Shown: piece by piece, positions 11,330 through 20,773 of the stretch
Layout: every line of letters begins with the position of its first letter
Position numbering within the stretch: the first letter of the stretch is position 1
NCBI GenBank assembly: GCA_031835245.1
Contig: JAVKOQ010000467.1
Location: 1-34,870, forward strand
Direction: 5' to 3'
Length of the DNA stretch: 34,870 bases
Source of the DNA: Balamuthia mandrillaris
Taxonomy: Eukaryota; Discosea; Longamoebia; Balamuthiidae
Program-made: the position numbers and the translations under genes
Notes under the pieces: generated by a model
What the model was told of the DNA's origin: nothing
Seen by the model: the letters and a program-made list of their open reading frames with translations, nothing else
Databases searched by the model: none

Positions 11330-11589
11330 AAACAACGTTGGAGAGATGTTTCCCTCTTTTGCGTTTCTTCCTTTTGCTCTCCTCGCCCATGTCTCTTGAT
11401 CTTATCTCGTGTCTTCTCTCACATATTTTCACAGTTGCTCATATCTTGTCTCATATCCCTTACTATATATATAGGGTGACTCTTCCGTAACATATCCAAT
11501 CCAACATTGGCCCATTCTCCAAAATTAAAGTGGCTTTATTTCCCAAGAAAAAACCACAGGAGCAGAAAGCCGAAGAAGAAGCACTGAGA

Positions 11590-12033
11590 ACAAGTGATCT
11601 TATTTCGATTGCATTGGTGCTTTCGGTTTTGGTCTTCACTGGTGGAGAACAAACCTCCGAGTTTATTTCTGCCCTGATCCTATCCTTCAGAACAACTTGA
11701 CGTATATGACACCAACCACAGAGGCCTCTGCTATCAGCACAACAGCAGACTCGCTGCTTGTAATGGCCACAAGTACGACAGCGACGTTATGTGTCCCAGT
11801 AGTATAAATGGTTTGTTCCGCTCACACACACACACACTCTCTCTCTCTCTTAATCTCCCCCTTTCACTTGAGTCAGGTGTACCTGACTAACACCAACAAC
11901 AAAAAAAAAGTGCACAGCGGCTGAGATTATTGGCATCGCGTGCGCCTTGGCGGTGATCTGGGGTCTCCTCTTTTTCTGCCGCAGACGGCAATGCCACAAC
12001 GGAAACGCTTACATCAACGCTCTAGTGACTTGA
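11590..12033 (+). pseudogene. Decayed or strongly diverged copy of the PSI-like small membrane protein at 12440
   Basis: The stretch up to 11810 encodes RGLCYQHNSRLAACNGHKYD, then DVMCPSSIN, aligning with KGICYESG, KCSDYKYD and TVCPSAID of the next gene. An intron at the same place and phase (11811-11917) leads to an exon 11918-12033 reading AAEIIGIACALAVIWGLL, FFCRRR, INALVT and stop: a membrane helix and basic stop-transfer like the intact copy. Upstream, the matching frame meets a TGA near 11680 while a neighbouring frame continues the similarity (RVYFCPDP), so the first exon seems frameshifted, and no start or signal peptide is clear. It could still be expressed if there is an extra intron I did not recognise. 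Confidence 0.6.
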
Positions 12034-12439
12034 AACTAGATGGTTGTTGTTGTAACTTTCACTCACACTTAGTTCCTATCCTTCGCACTATCCTCAGGTT
12101 TTGTCTATCTTGGAGAAAAGCCACGAAGCACCTTTTCCTTTCTTTCTGAAAATGATTAACCCGCGATAATCCACGTTTTCTCTCCATTTTATTCGAGAGA
12201 ACGAAAAAGTTATCCTTTACATTTTCTAATTACGCGTTACCTGACGTCAACCATTTCTCAAAATCAGATAATTTGTCGACTTCATTTCCCGATTTTTTAT
12301 AATTATTGTTCTCATGCAAAAAAAATTTTGATGGGCAACGAAAAAAAAATACAGCGCAACCAAAAAATTAAAAATTTTTTCTGCTGAGAGAAAAGTCAAA
12401 CACACACGCGCACGCACCCACACACACACACACAGAGAG
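12034..12439. promoter_or_regulatory. Upstream region of the PSI-like membrane protein gene
   Basis: AT-rich spacer of 406 bp with no gene. It holds TGACGTCA (near 12242-12249), the shared motif CAGATAATTTGTCGAC (about 12265-12280) and a CA-rich run (12402-12434) just before the start codon. I infer that the promoter lies here. Confidence 0.5.
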
Positions 12440-13031
12440 ATGTCTCCCTCCTCCTCTTGCTTTGCTGTAGTATTTATTGCCGCCGCCCTGTTGTGCGCCT
12501 TCGCCCCGAGCGGCACCTCCGCCGCCTGCGCGGACGCCGTCAACCAGAACAACTGCACCCAGTGCTTCAAGGACTTCAACTGCAGGTTCTGCGGCGACTC
12601 GGACAAGAAGGGCATTTGCTACGAGAGCGGCGCCAGGCCCTCCAAGTGCTCTGACTACAAGTACGACGCCACCGTTTGCCCTAGTGCCATTGATGGTTCG
12701 TATGAATTCATGTTTTTTTATCCAAAATATTATCTCTCTCTGATTGATTCTTTTTTTCCCCCTTTTTTTTTGTATTCATTTTTTTGTGTTTCATTCAATT
12801 CAATCCCATGTTTTGCTCAATGTTTCTCTCTCTCTCTCTTTCTTTTTAAAAAAAGATGTGGTGAAGGCTTTGGGTACCGCTGCCATCATTGGTATTTCCA
12901 TCGCGGCCGCTGCCGGTCTGTGCTGCCTCATTGCCGTCATTGCCGGCATTGTCTGCGTCGTGAAGAGGAGGAGAAGGACCGACGTCTACATCGTTGGAGA
13001 GCCCGGCCGCTACCCTCCCAAATACGTTTAA
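12440..13031 (+). CDS. Small type I membrane protein with PSI-like Cys cluster
   Basis: Two exons, 12440-12695 and 12856-13031, join to 143 residues. A signal peptide (about residues 1-29, FIAAALLCAFAPSGTSA) is followed by a short ectodomain with eight regularly spaced cysteines (NCTQCFKDFNCRFCGDSD, then GICYESG, KCSDYKYD, TVCP). The C-x2-C-x5-C-x2-C part is like plexin-semaphorin-integrin (PSI) modules, though short. A hydrophobic helix (about 97-122) and a basic stop-transfer KRRRRTDVY follow, with a tail ending GRYPPKYV. Codons are GC-rich compared with the neighbourhood, suggesting strong expression. A decayed copy lies directly upstream, so this is a small tandem family. Function unknown; it could be a surface or endosomal receptor-like protein. 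Confidence 0.85.
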
Positions 13032-13125
13032 AAACAAACAGACAGTTTTTTTTCCTTCTTCAAGTGGTTCATCTTTCTTTTTGAAACATTAAATCTGTTT
13101 CACACTTTTCTCTCTCTCAATCGAT

Positions 13126-14196
13126 CTAATACTTGCTGCTTTCATGGCCTCCAGTTCTTCCTCGTTCCACCCCGTTATCCTCTTCTTCCTCCTCCCTCTC
13201 CCTCTCCCTCTCCTCCATCTGCGTGACTTCCTCCACAAAGGCCGTCACGTCCGCCATGGCCACCGCCGTCATGGGCGTCAAGGAGCCGAACCCCTGGAAG
13301 ACGTGCACCATGCTGGGGTAGACTCGCAGGCGGGCCGCCTGCGGCGCTTTGGCGGCCAGGGCCACCCCCTCGTCGTGCAGCATCTCCAGCTCCCCCACTT
13401 GGATGAGCAGCGGGGGGAAGCTGCGGTGGTGGTGCGGCTCGGCGTGAAGCGGGGAGACATAAGGATGACGAAGGAGAGAGGAAGAGGAGGAAGAGGAGGA
13501 GGAGAAGCCGTGGATGTACATGTGGGCGCAGTTGAAGTTGGGGGAGATGGGAGGGAGGTAGTCAAAGCGGGCGTGACGCTGCCAGCTCTCCGTGCTGCAT
13601 GTGAGGTCCACCTTTTGTTTTCACGTGAGCGGAAGAGGAAGAGGTAGAAGAAGAGGAAGAGGAAGAGGAAGAGGAAGAAGAGGAAAGAGAAGAAGAAGAA
13701 GAAGAAAGAAGAAGAACAAGAAGAAGAACGAAGAAGAACAAGAAGAACAAGAAGAAGAAGAAGAAGAAGAACAAGCCGAGAAGAAAGGAGAAGAAGAAGA
13801 ACAAGAAGAAGGTTAAGGAGGAGAAGCAAGAAGAGGAGCAAGAGGAAGCGAACAAAAGGGACAAAACAAGCAAAAGCAAGCAAAGGAATGTACCCAAGGA
13901 GATATACAAATAGCAGCGAGAGGTAGGGGTAACCCATGGTCTAGGAGATAGCAGATGGTGGCGAGGGACAAGCCTCCACCAGCAGAGTCGCCGCCGATGA
14001 GGATGGAGGTGGGACTCATGCCCATTCCCTCCTCGCTCAACAGCCATTTGTAGACAGCCACGCTGTCCTCCAGCGCTGCTGGGAAAGGGTTCTCTGGGGC
14101 CAAACGATAGTCTATGGCTGTTAAGCAACAAGAGCTGGTTAGAGAGAAACAAAGAGAGAGAGAGAGAGAGAGAGACAACAGAGACAAGAGAAGAGA

Positions 14197-14228
<32 letters not shown>

Positions 14229-14954
14229 AGAATGCAAAGGAAGAGAGAGAAGCCAAGGAATGAACGGTTCATGAAGCAAAAGGAGAACGAGAAATGAAAG
14301 AAAGGCCAACAATGAGAAGAAGGAATAAAGAGAGAACCTAAAGGTATGCAAAAAACAAACCTAAAACCTTGGCTGCGGTGGCTTTTGACAGCTTCGAAGT
14401 GATGTTGCGATGCGTCTGCGAGGAGAACAGACAGTATCCTCCGCCATGCAAGTAGAAGAGAACCCTGGAGCTGCCACGTGCTCTCGGGTGCTCCACCCAC
14501 TCTCCCTCCACCAGCACCTGCTCCTCAAACACGTTCTCCTCTCCTTCTTGTTGGCGGTCTTCTTCCATCGCGTCCTCGTGGATCGTGATCCGTTGGCGAA
14601 GCACTGGGATGGACACGCGAGTAAAAGTGGCGCGCGTTCGGAGCTTCATAGGAATAGCCATGCGTTGGCGGATCTGAGCTATCTGTCCCTGCTGTGGCGT
14701 TCCAGCTTTAAACATCGCCCTTGAAGACAACAAACTTGTCGTAAGAACGAGCGAGAGAGCGGGAGAAGGAGAAGAAAAGAGAGCGAGTACCGAACGAGCA
14801 CGATGCAAAACTCAAAGGCGAGAGGCCATGCCCTTCGTTTGGCCTGGTCCAAGCGCCACCGGTCGAACAGGAACTCCTTGGAGACCAACACAAACAACAC
14901 CGCCCAGAAGCGCGTCTTTCTTATCCAGGCCCTGGCTTGCCCGAACAACCTCAT
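13126..14954 (-). CDS. Alpha/beta-hydrolase of the hormone-sensitive lipase (HSL/type IV esterase) family
   Basis: Four exons (14954-14791, about 14719-14361, 14117-13894, 13611-13126) join to 410 residues. The family marks are in order: YLHGGGYC (oxyanion hole), [32 protein letters not shown] (nucleophile Ser in G-D-S-A-G), ISPWVDLT, then [11 protein letters not shown] (acidic residue of the triad) and MVHVFQGF (catalytic His). The enzyme should hydrolyse carboxylic esters, probably of lipids. The first about 55 residues contain a hydrophobic stretch (FWAVLFVLV) that may anchor it to membrane. The C-terminus ends in an acidic, low-complexity tail (E/R repeats, then EEEEED). Two introns are filled with GAAGAAC or GA arrays. 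The start at 14954 is the first in-frame ATG of exon 1 and could be short of a further exon. Confidence 0.88.
13622..13815. repeat. GAA/CAA and GGAAGA array in an intron of the HSL-type hydrolase
   Basis: It is purine-rich on the plus strand, so pyrimidine-rich on the coding (minus) strand, in the intron 13612-13893. Confidence 0.85.
14153..14231. repeat. GA arrays in an intron of the HSL-type hydrolase
   Basis: Two GA runs separated by an AGAGA/AGAAG stretch lie in the intron 14118-14360 and read CT on the coding strand. Confidence 0.8.
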
Positions 14955-15146
14955 CTCTTTCGCCGGTAACGAACTCGTTTTCTTTGTTCAAAAAAAAATG
15001 AATAAAAAAATGAAATAAAAAAAATGTAACGCTCACGTCACCGTTATCAAAAAAAGTATAAGATGATGTCATAGATCACAGATAGGATCTTCCAATGGGA
15101 AATCAAATAACATTGCCTTTGCCAATGAAAAATCAAAAATCTTCGT

Positions 15147-15947
15147 TCAGGTGGAAGCGGTGCCAAACACAAAGTCTGGGGTGATATCGGCACAGCCGAT
15201 GGTTAGGTTGGAGGTGGTGTCCCGATGGTGAGTAAAGTGTTGCCGCTGCCACTTCCGAAAGAGTCGTCGGGTCACAGGATTCGTCGCTAGCCATCCAGGG
15301 TCTTTTAAATGATACCGCTTTCAAGTAAAACACAGAAGAACAAGAGGAAACATGAATGACGTTGAAAAGCAGGAAGAAGAAGAAGAAGAAGAACAAGAAG
15401 AAGAAGAACAAAACAAGAAGAAGAAAGAAGGGAGAAGAAAGCGAGGAAAGGACGTACTTCGTGCAAGTATTGAGACGCCGCACTGAGGAAGCTGAGCTCC
15501 ACTGTAAACAGAATCGCCACAGGAAACGGAAACAACATCCAACCAACAAACAAAGGTATCGCAGCCAAAGGTACTGCACGGGTGCTAAAGTCAGCATGCA
15601 CGAAAAAAGAGAAGAAAGAAATATAGAAGAAGTACTCTTATAGTGGAATTCATGGCGTTCGCCACGGTATGTGTCTGAAAGAAGTGCCGTAGGAGGGTAC
15701 TCTTGGAGGTGATGCCTCATGTGAACCGTATAACAAGGACCTGACTGCGGGCAATGAACTGTTTCATTGGTTTTTTGTGTTTAAAATAAAATGAACAACA
15801 AACAGAGACGAGAAAAGAAGATGAGAGAAACAAACCAAGGCGATGAAAAATGTAACCTATGAAGAGATAGACATAGTAGAACGCTGTGCTCCAAGCGAGC
15901 ATTGGAAGGAGTGAGCTCCATACAAAACCCTGCTGATCCCCCTGCAT
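15147..15947 (-). CDS. Fatty acid hydroxylase / sterol desaturase superfamily membrane protein
   Basis: Exons 15947-15836, 15740-15636, 15573-15458 and 15317-15147 join to 167 residues. His clusters expected for the di-iron centre appear in order: GYIFHRL, then HMRHHLQEYPP and HEFHYK, then QYLHERYH, then RQHFTHH, with DITPDFVFGT near the end as in the W/P-D-x-x-FGT terminus of the superfamily. Two hydrophobic segments are visible (LAWSTAFYYVYLFIGYIF; LAAIPLFVGWMLFPFPVAIL). It should hydroxylate or desaturate a fatty acyl or sphingoid chain in the ER; the substrate cannot be told. It is shorter than many family members, lacking extra N-terminal helices, so a further 5' exon is possible. The ATG at 15947 is a choice: the frame is open upstream but that part looks non-coding. 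Confidence 0.75.
15370..15428. repeat. GAA/CAA array in the last intron of the fatty acid hydroxylase gene
   Basis: A short GAAGAAC-type array lies in the intron 15318-15457, pyrimidine-rich on the coding strand. Confidence 0.8.
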
Positions 15948-16300
15948 GCTCTTCGCTTTATTGGCTTCGTAATGTGTGCATGTTCCCTCATTCATATTTC
16001 TGCATCTCATCAAGCATACACGGTGTAAAATATAATAGGTTGGATGCTCGTTCTTGTGCCTTTTAATTCTCTTGTCTGCCCCACCCAATACTTCGCAGTA
16101 ACTCTTGTCTTCTCTCCTCTCCACCAAATAATCTAATAGATCAAATATACCCGGTGACGTAAAATTTTCCTTATCCGTTCATTTAGCCGAATCGTCATTC
16201 GGCAATTAGGATAAAAAAGCTCGTCACGTGATGATAAACTCTTCATAAAAGAACGCAAAGAAGCCATTGCAAAAGAACGCTCTATAACAACATTAACACG

Positions 16301-17947
16301 ATGTGGCTGCTGTGGTCGGCGTGTGTTGGGATTGGGCTGCTCGGTGCAATGCTTCTTGGTCGCAAAACATTCAGCGAACGGGACTGGCTCCATCCTACTC
16401 AATTGGTGACGAAAGGCATTGCTGGGTTTGTTCTTGTTCTTTTGTCTTTTCTTGTTATGGATACCCTTTGGTAACGCTTTCCTTCATTACCATCGTTTCT
16501 GTGTTCATTTCTTTTTTTGCCACCAAAAGCAAGGGAGGCATCATTGGTTCTGCAAGAAGATGGGGCAGCCGTTTGCTGTATGAATACCTTGGTCGGTTCT
16601 ATCCGCAACCGTTTTGGACTTGTATGAACTACGGTTACGCCGACCTCTCGTCTTCCTCTTCTGCTCCTTCAGAGGATGCTGCGTTCAAAGAAGCTCTCGC
16701 CACGCTGAAGCTGGAACATCAGACAGACGAAGGAGAAACAGGAGGAGAATACTATGGACTTCGATTGTACCTTCATGTGGCGTCTGCCACCCCCTTTGGA
16801 GGAGACCTAAGCGATAGAGAAATTTTAGAGATAGGGTCGGGAAGAGGTGGAGGTGCAGCTTTCGTGGGTCGGGTGTTACGACCGAAACACCTGCTAGGTG
16901 TTGACTTTTCCAGTTCTGCAGTCGAGTTTTGTCGTCGACGGCATTGCCAGAAGCAAGGCGAGGATGAGGCCGGAGAGCGGAGGTACAACCTTGAGTTTCA
17001 ACAGGGAGACGCTGAGAACTTGGTCAACGTGCCTTCTTCTTCCAAAGACGTTGGTTTGTTACTTTCGTCTCTCTTTCTGATTCTCCTTTTGCTTCTCCTT
17101 TTGCTTCTCCTTCTCCTTTTGCTTCTCCTTCTCCTTCTCCTTCTCCTTCTCCTTCTCCTTCTCCTTCTCCTTCTCCTTCTCCTTCTCCTTCTCCTTCTCC
17201 TTCTCCTTCTCCTTCTCCTTCTCCTTCTCCTTCTCCGTGGCAATTATCATTTGCTTTTATGCTTATGCTTTTCTTTGTTTCACTCTTATTCAACACTTTG
17301 CACCAAAGTAATGAATGTGGAAAGTGCGCACTGCTATGGTTCGATGTCAAAGTTCCTGTCCGAAGTGAGGCGAGTCTTGCGCAAAGGCGGTTACTTCACA
17401 ATGGCTGGTTTTGTCAAGACAGAGTCTGCCAACATTCTTAGAGAGCAATTGAAGGAGAGCGGTCTAAAGGTCTCCTCTTTTTGTCTTTGTTTTTTTCCTG
17501 TTCTCCTTCTTGTTCTGCTTATTCTCCTTCTACTTATCTTCTTCTTTTAATCTTATTACTTTTGTCCTCGTTCGTCTTAGCTTCCCTGTGCTGTTTTATT
17601 TATCTAACCATTGTTCCATTACCCTGGCAGATGCTGAACGAAGAGGACATAACACCAAATGTTCTACGCTCTTTGCAACTGGACGAAGCACGAAAAAGAA
17701 AGTTGATCGAGGAGACATTCGCCAAACAAGGCTACCTACATTCCTTCTTCAAAGGCTTTGCCAAAGGAGCTTATGCATTAGAAGGAACCAACATGCGTGT
17801 CTCATTTGAAAGAGGAGAAACAAAGGTAAGAGAAAGGACCTAGCTGCTTCCCATTTTGTTGTTGTGTTATTCTCTTAAACATTTACTCACGCTTTGCTGG
17901 TTGTTTGTTAATCGCAGTATTTGAGTTTTGTATTGCAGAAGGTGTGA
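16301..17947 (+). CDS. Membrane-anchored class I SAM-dependent methyltransferase
   Basis: Exons 16301-16425, 16530-17053, 17309-17469, 17631-17825 and 17918-17947 join to 344 residues. An N-terminal hydrophobic anchor (WLLWSACVGIGLLGAMLLG) precedes the catalytic fold. Motif I is ILEIGSGRGGGAAF, followed by LLGVDFSSSAVEFC (acidic residue that binds the adenosine ribose), FQQGDAENL and VVMNVESAHCYGS, then FLSEVRRVLRKGGYF. The N-V-E-S-x-H-x-Y-x-S segment and WTCMNYGYAD resemble methyltransferases annotated as phthiotriol/phenolphthiocerol-type in bacteria and relatives in protists, so a lipid substrate is plausible but unproven. The last exon is only ten codons (YLSFVLQKV, stop). Intron 3 is a CTCCTT array. 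The start ATG is the first in frame and gives the anchor. Confidence 0.87.
17083..17236. repeat. CTCCTT hexamer array in intron 3 of the methyltransferase gene
   Basis: This is about 150 bp of near-perfect CTTCTC hexamer, pyrimidine-rich on the coding strand. The same hexamer on the opposite strand encodes the Lys-Glu repeat in the gene at 32036-34516. Confidence 0.9.
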
Positions 17948-17999
17948 CTCTTAACGTAATCAAACAGGAGAAATACGCAGGAGAAAGACTAAGGAAAAG

Positions 18000-18255
18000 A
18001 AGAAGAAGAAGAAGAAGAAGAAGAAGAAGAAGAACAAGAAGAACAAGAACAAGAACAAGAACAAGAACAAGAACAAGAACAAGAACAAAGAAAAAGAAAA
18101 GGAGAAGTAAAACGAAAAGAAGAGAAGAAGAAGAAGAAGAAGAAGAAGAAGAAGAAGAAGAAGAACAAGAACAAAGAAAAGAAAAGGAGAAGTAAAACGA
18201 AAAGAAGAGAAGAAGAACAAGAACAAGAAGAAGAACAAGAAGGAAGAAGGAAGAA
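18000..18255. repeat. GAA/CAA array with an internal tandem duplication
   Basis: Triplet array in which a segment around 18085-18135 recurs around 18165-18215 with almost no change. It lies between two plus-strand genes. Confidence 0.8.
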
Positions 18256-18279
18256 GAAGGATTGCCCATTTGTTTAGCT

Positions 18280-18314
18280 GAGATCAATCATCCGCCAAAA
18301 AACAGATTGATCTC
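18280..18314. repeat. Perfect inverted repeat, 10-bp arms
   Basis: GAGATCAATC at 18280-18289 is mirrored by GATTGATCTC at 18305-18314 with 15 bases between. It lies about 100 bp upstream of the F-box gene start, so it could be a protein-binding dyad or a hairpin in a transcript. Confidence 0.6.
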
Positions 18315-18414
18315 TATTCGAATTTTGGGAATTTTACACATCACCAACTTCATTTAAAGCAACTGCACACGTCAGTTTCACAAAAAGCACAACAAAAAAA
18401 AAAAACAAACAAAA

Positions 18415-20365
18415 ATGAGTAGCAGCGTGCACGGCTGGTGGGAGATCGAGTACTCGCCGAGCGACAGGTCCCTGTGCAAGAACTGCAGCGCCACCATTCA
18501 TGTGGGCACCGCTAGGATCAGGGAGAGAAGCCGCAGGAGGAACAGCAGGGGCGCTGGTGGCGTGTCCTCCCGCACCTTTCACATCGCGTGCTTCATCCCC
18601 AAGGCTCGCAACAACGTAGTGGCCGTCTACTGGCACGACTTCAAAGGTGAGTTGTTGCTTTGGTTTGGTCAAAAAGGGATGGCCTTGCCACTTAGTTTGT
18701 CTTTGTTTGTTTCCTCCTGCTACACACGGAAGGCTTCTTTTGTGTTCAGCCAGAAGACAGGGAGGAACTCATCCAACGACTTATTGATATTTTGTGTTGG
18801 TTACCTGAGTTGGAGCTTTGGGTACCATCCTTTTTGTTGTTCATGCTCTTGTCTTCTTTTTCTAGTTCTTCTACTTCAACTTCTGCTTCTTCTTGTTCTT
18901 GTCTTCTTGTTCTTCTTCTTGTTCTTCTTCTTCTTCTTGTTCTTCTTCTTCTTGTTCTTCTTCTTCTTCTTGTTCTTCTTCTTCTTCTTCTTCTTCTTCT
19001 TCTTCTTCTTCTTCTTCTTCTTGTTCTTCTTCTTCTTCTTCTTGTCCTTGTTCTTGTTCTTCTCTGTTCTTCGTTCTTCTTCTTCTTTAAAAAAAAATTA
19101 AACAAAATAAAACTCAAAAGGTCAAAGGTACTCATCCTGCTTTAGCCAAACTTCCACTAGCAGAACGAGTAGCCAAGCGATGCATGGCTGTGGAACGATG
19201 GCTGCGAGATGCTCGCCACAAGCGACCCATTCTTCCATTCACCTTTCCAACCATTATCAACGATGACCGTTGGACAGATGACAAACCAGTGGTTCCAGGA
19301 AGATTTGAGGCAGGGTGGGTCAAATACAAGCACAAAAAGAGGTCAATGGAAATAGAGCAGGAAGAAAGAGAGAAAGAAGAGGCAATGGAAAAGAAAAAGA
19401 AGCAAGAAGAAGAGGAAGCCGAAAGAGAAGAAGGGCACTACGAAAAGAAGCGAAAGAGAGACAACGAAGAGGAACGACGAGGCAAAGGCAAAGAAAAAGA
19501 AGAAGGAGAAAAGGAAAAGGAAAAGGAGGTTGACGCTGGAGAAGCAGGAGAAGAGGAAGCACGAGCGCAAAAGAAAGTGAGAATAGATGTTGAGCAAGAA
19601 AGTTTTTGGAGTGTTATACCTCCAGAAATCGTACTTAACTATTCTGCTTATTTGCCATTGGACGACATCGCCAGATACTCTCAAACCTGTAAACAAATTT
19701 ATTCCATGCTCCAAGATGAGGTTTGTTTGAAATTTTTACACTATCCACTTTGTTTGTGTCCTTTTCTTGTTCTTCTTCCGATGCTTGTTCTTCTTATTGT
19801 TCCTCCTCCTCTCATATCTCTCTCACACTCGTTCGCTCCCTCTCATTTAGACATTTTGGAAGCATCTCTACGTCCAAAGATTTGGACTGCCGAGAGTAAT
19901 TCTGGATCCAACGATTCCTTGGAAGACGCGATACAAGAATAAGCACCTCAGTTTTTATACGACTCACATTGCCTGGTCACGATATTTGTTGCACATAGCC
20001 CGCTTTTCGGACAGTGATGAGGAGGTGTTGGGCATGATGGAGCTTGAGCACCTCAAAGAACTTTGCAGGTATATCTTTGATAAGATTTTCCGCCCATTGT
20101 TTTTTTGTGTTCGTTTGGTCTTTGCTCTTTCTTCTTTCATTTCTTTTTTTACTTTTAATTTTTTTAGTTGTTTGTTGAGGTTTGTCTCACATATTTTTGT
20201 TTATGCAACAGAATACATCGACTCAGTGACAGCCCTGCTTCAAGAGCAACTCTCCAGCGATTGTTATTAGATTCTTTACGTAAAGGAGACGTCAAAGAAC
20301 TCTTTCCACGAAGCATATTTGAGCCTCTTTTCCAACTATTGGATCAACAACAAATTGAAAAATGA
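18415..20365 (+). CDS. PARP-type zinc finger plus F-box protein
   Basis: Exons 18415-18646, 18754-18821, 19121-19720, 19851-20068 and 20212-20365 join to 423 residues. The N-terminus (about 8-70) is a PARP-type zinc finger: Y-S-P-S-D-R-S-L, C21-x2-C24, a basic loop with ARIRERSRRR, then H56-x2-C59-F. A charged Lys/Glu-rich stretch (about 165-245) follows. An F-box (about 265-315) reads FWSVIPPEIVLNYSAYLPLD, then DIARYSQTCKQIYSMLQDE and TFWKHLYVQRFG, with the intron inside it. F-box proteins recruit targets to SCF ubiquitin ligases through Skp1; PARP fingers bind DNA breaks. The combination suggests, as inference, a nuclear ubiquitin-ligase adaptor acting at damaged DNA. I do not recognise the C-terminal about 110 residues. 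The start follows an A-rich leader. Confidence 0.85.
18880..19088. repeat. CTT/GTT array in intron 2 of the F-box gene
   Basis: About 200 bp of CTT triplets with interspersed GTT lie between exons ending at 18821 and starting at 19121, pyrimidine-rich on the coding strand. Confidence 0.85.
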
Positions 20366-20773
20366 ACTTATGGTACATTTATTTGTATCCCTCTTGTTTT
20401 AACTGTTCAAGGTCACATGCAGCTTAGAAGGCTAGTATCTACCTACGCCCAGCATTGGAGATGACTCCGACCCAGAATTGCCTCCACAATGCAGCTCATC
20501 GCCGGCGTGCTTCACCTCCGTTGAACTGAACGGTAACGGTTTGGTCTGGATCGTAACGCAACGTCAAGTTGAAGTAGGACTGTTATTTTTATTGTGAGGC
20601 CCTGCATATATACGGCAAGACGGATACGTGTTGTTTGGAACAACAACCGAAAAAAACTAAAGAGCAAGGAAATAGGCAGAACGCAGGGTGGGTCTTTCTT
20701 TCCTTCTTCTCCTTGTTAGTCGCTGTTCTTGACCCCTCCTTTGAGCATTTCTCTGAATTGTTTTTACTATTGC
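20366..20773. other. Spacer between convergent F-box gene and surface-protein gene C
   Basis: On the minus strand around 20500-20582 a short open stretch after a good 3' splice site (AATAACAG) reads SYFNLTLRYDPDQTV, then TVQFNGGEARRR and stop. YDPD is also the invariant core of the juxtamembrane ectodomain in genes A-D. It may be the last exon of a lost or unannotated relative. Otherwise nothing is recognised. Confidence 0.35.

Larger units (their letters stand above)
17948..18414. other. Spacer between the methyltransferase and F-box genes
   Basis: It holds a GAA/CAA array (about 18000-18255) that contains two copies of a unit with the same AAAAGGAGAAGTAAAACGAA core, about 80 bp apart. After it comes an inverted repeat (18280-18314) and an A-rich leader directly before the ATG at 18415. 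The array is purine-rich on the strand of both neighbours, unlike the intronic arrays. I see no gene. Confidence 0.6.

Noticed and set aside
13144-13647. Plus-strand frame antisense to the last exon of the HSL-type hydrolase
   Set aside because: The minus strand carries the catalytic His motif and coherent family similarity; the plus frame is its shadow.
14812-15072. Upstream ATG at 15072 for the HSL-type hydrolase
   Set aside because: It is in a different frame from exon 1 and reads through AT-rich intergenic DNA.
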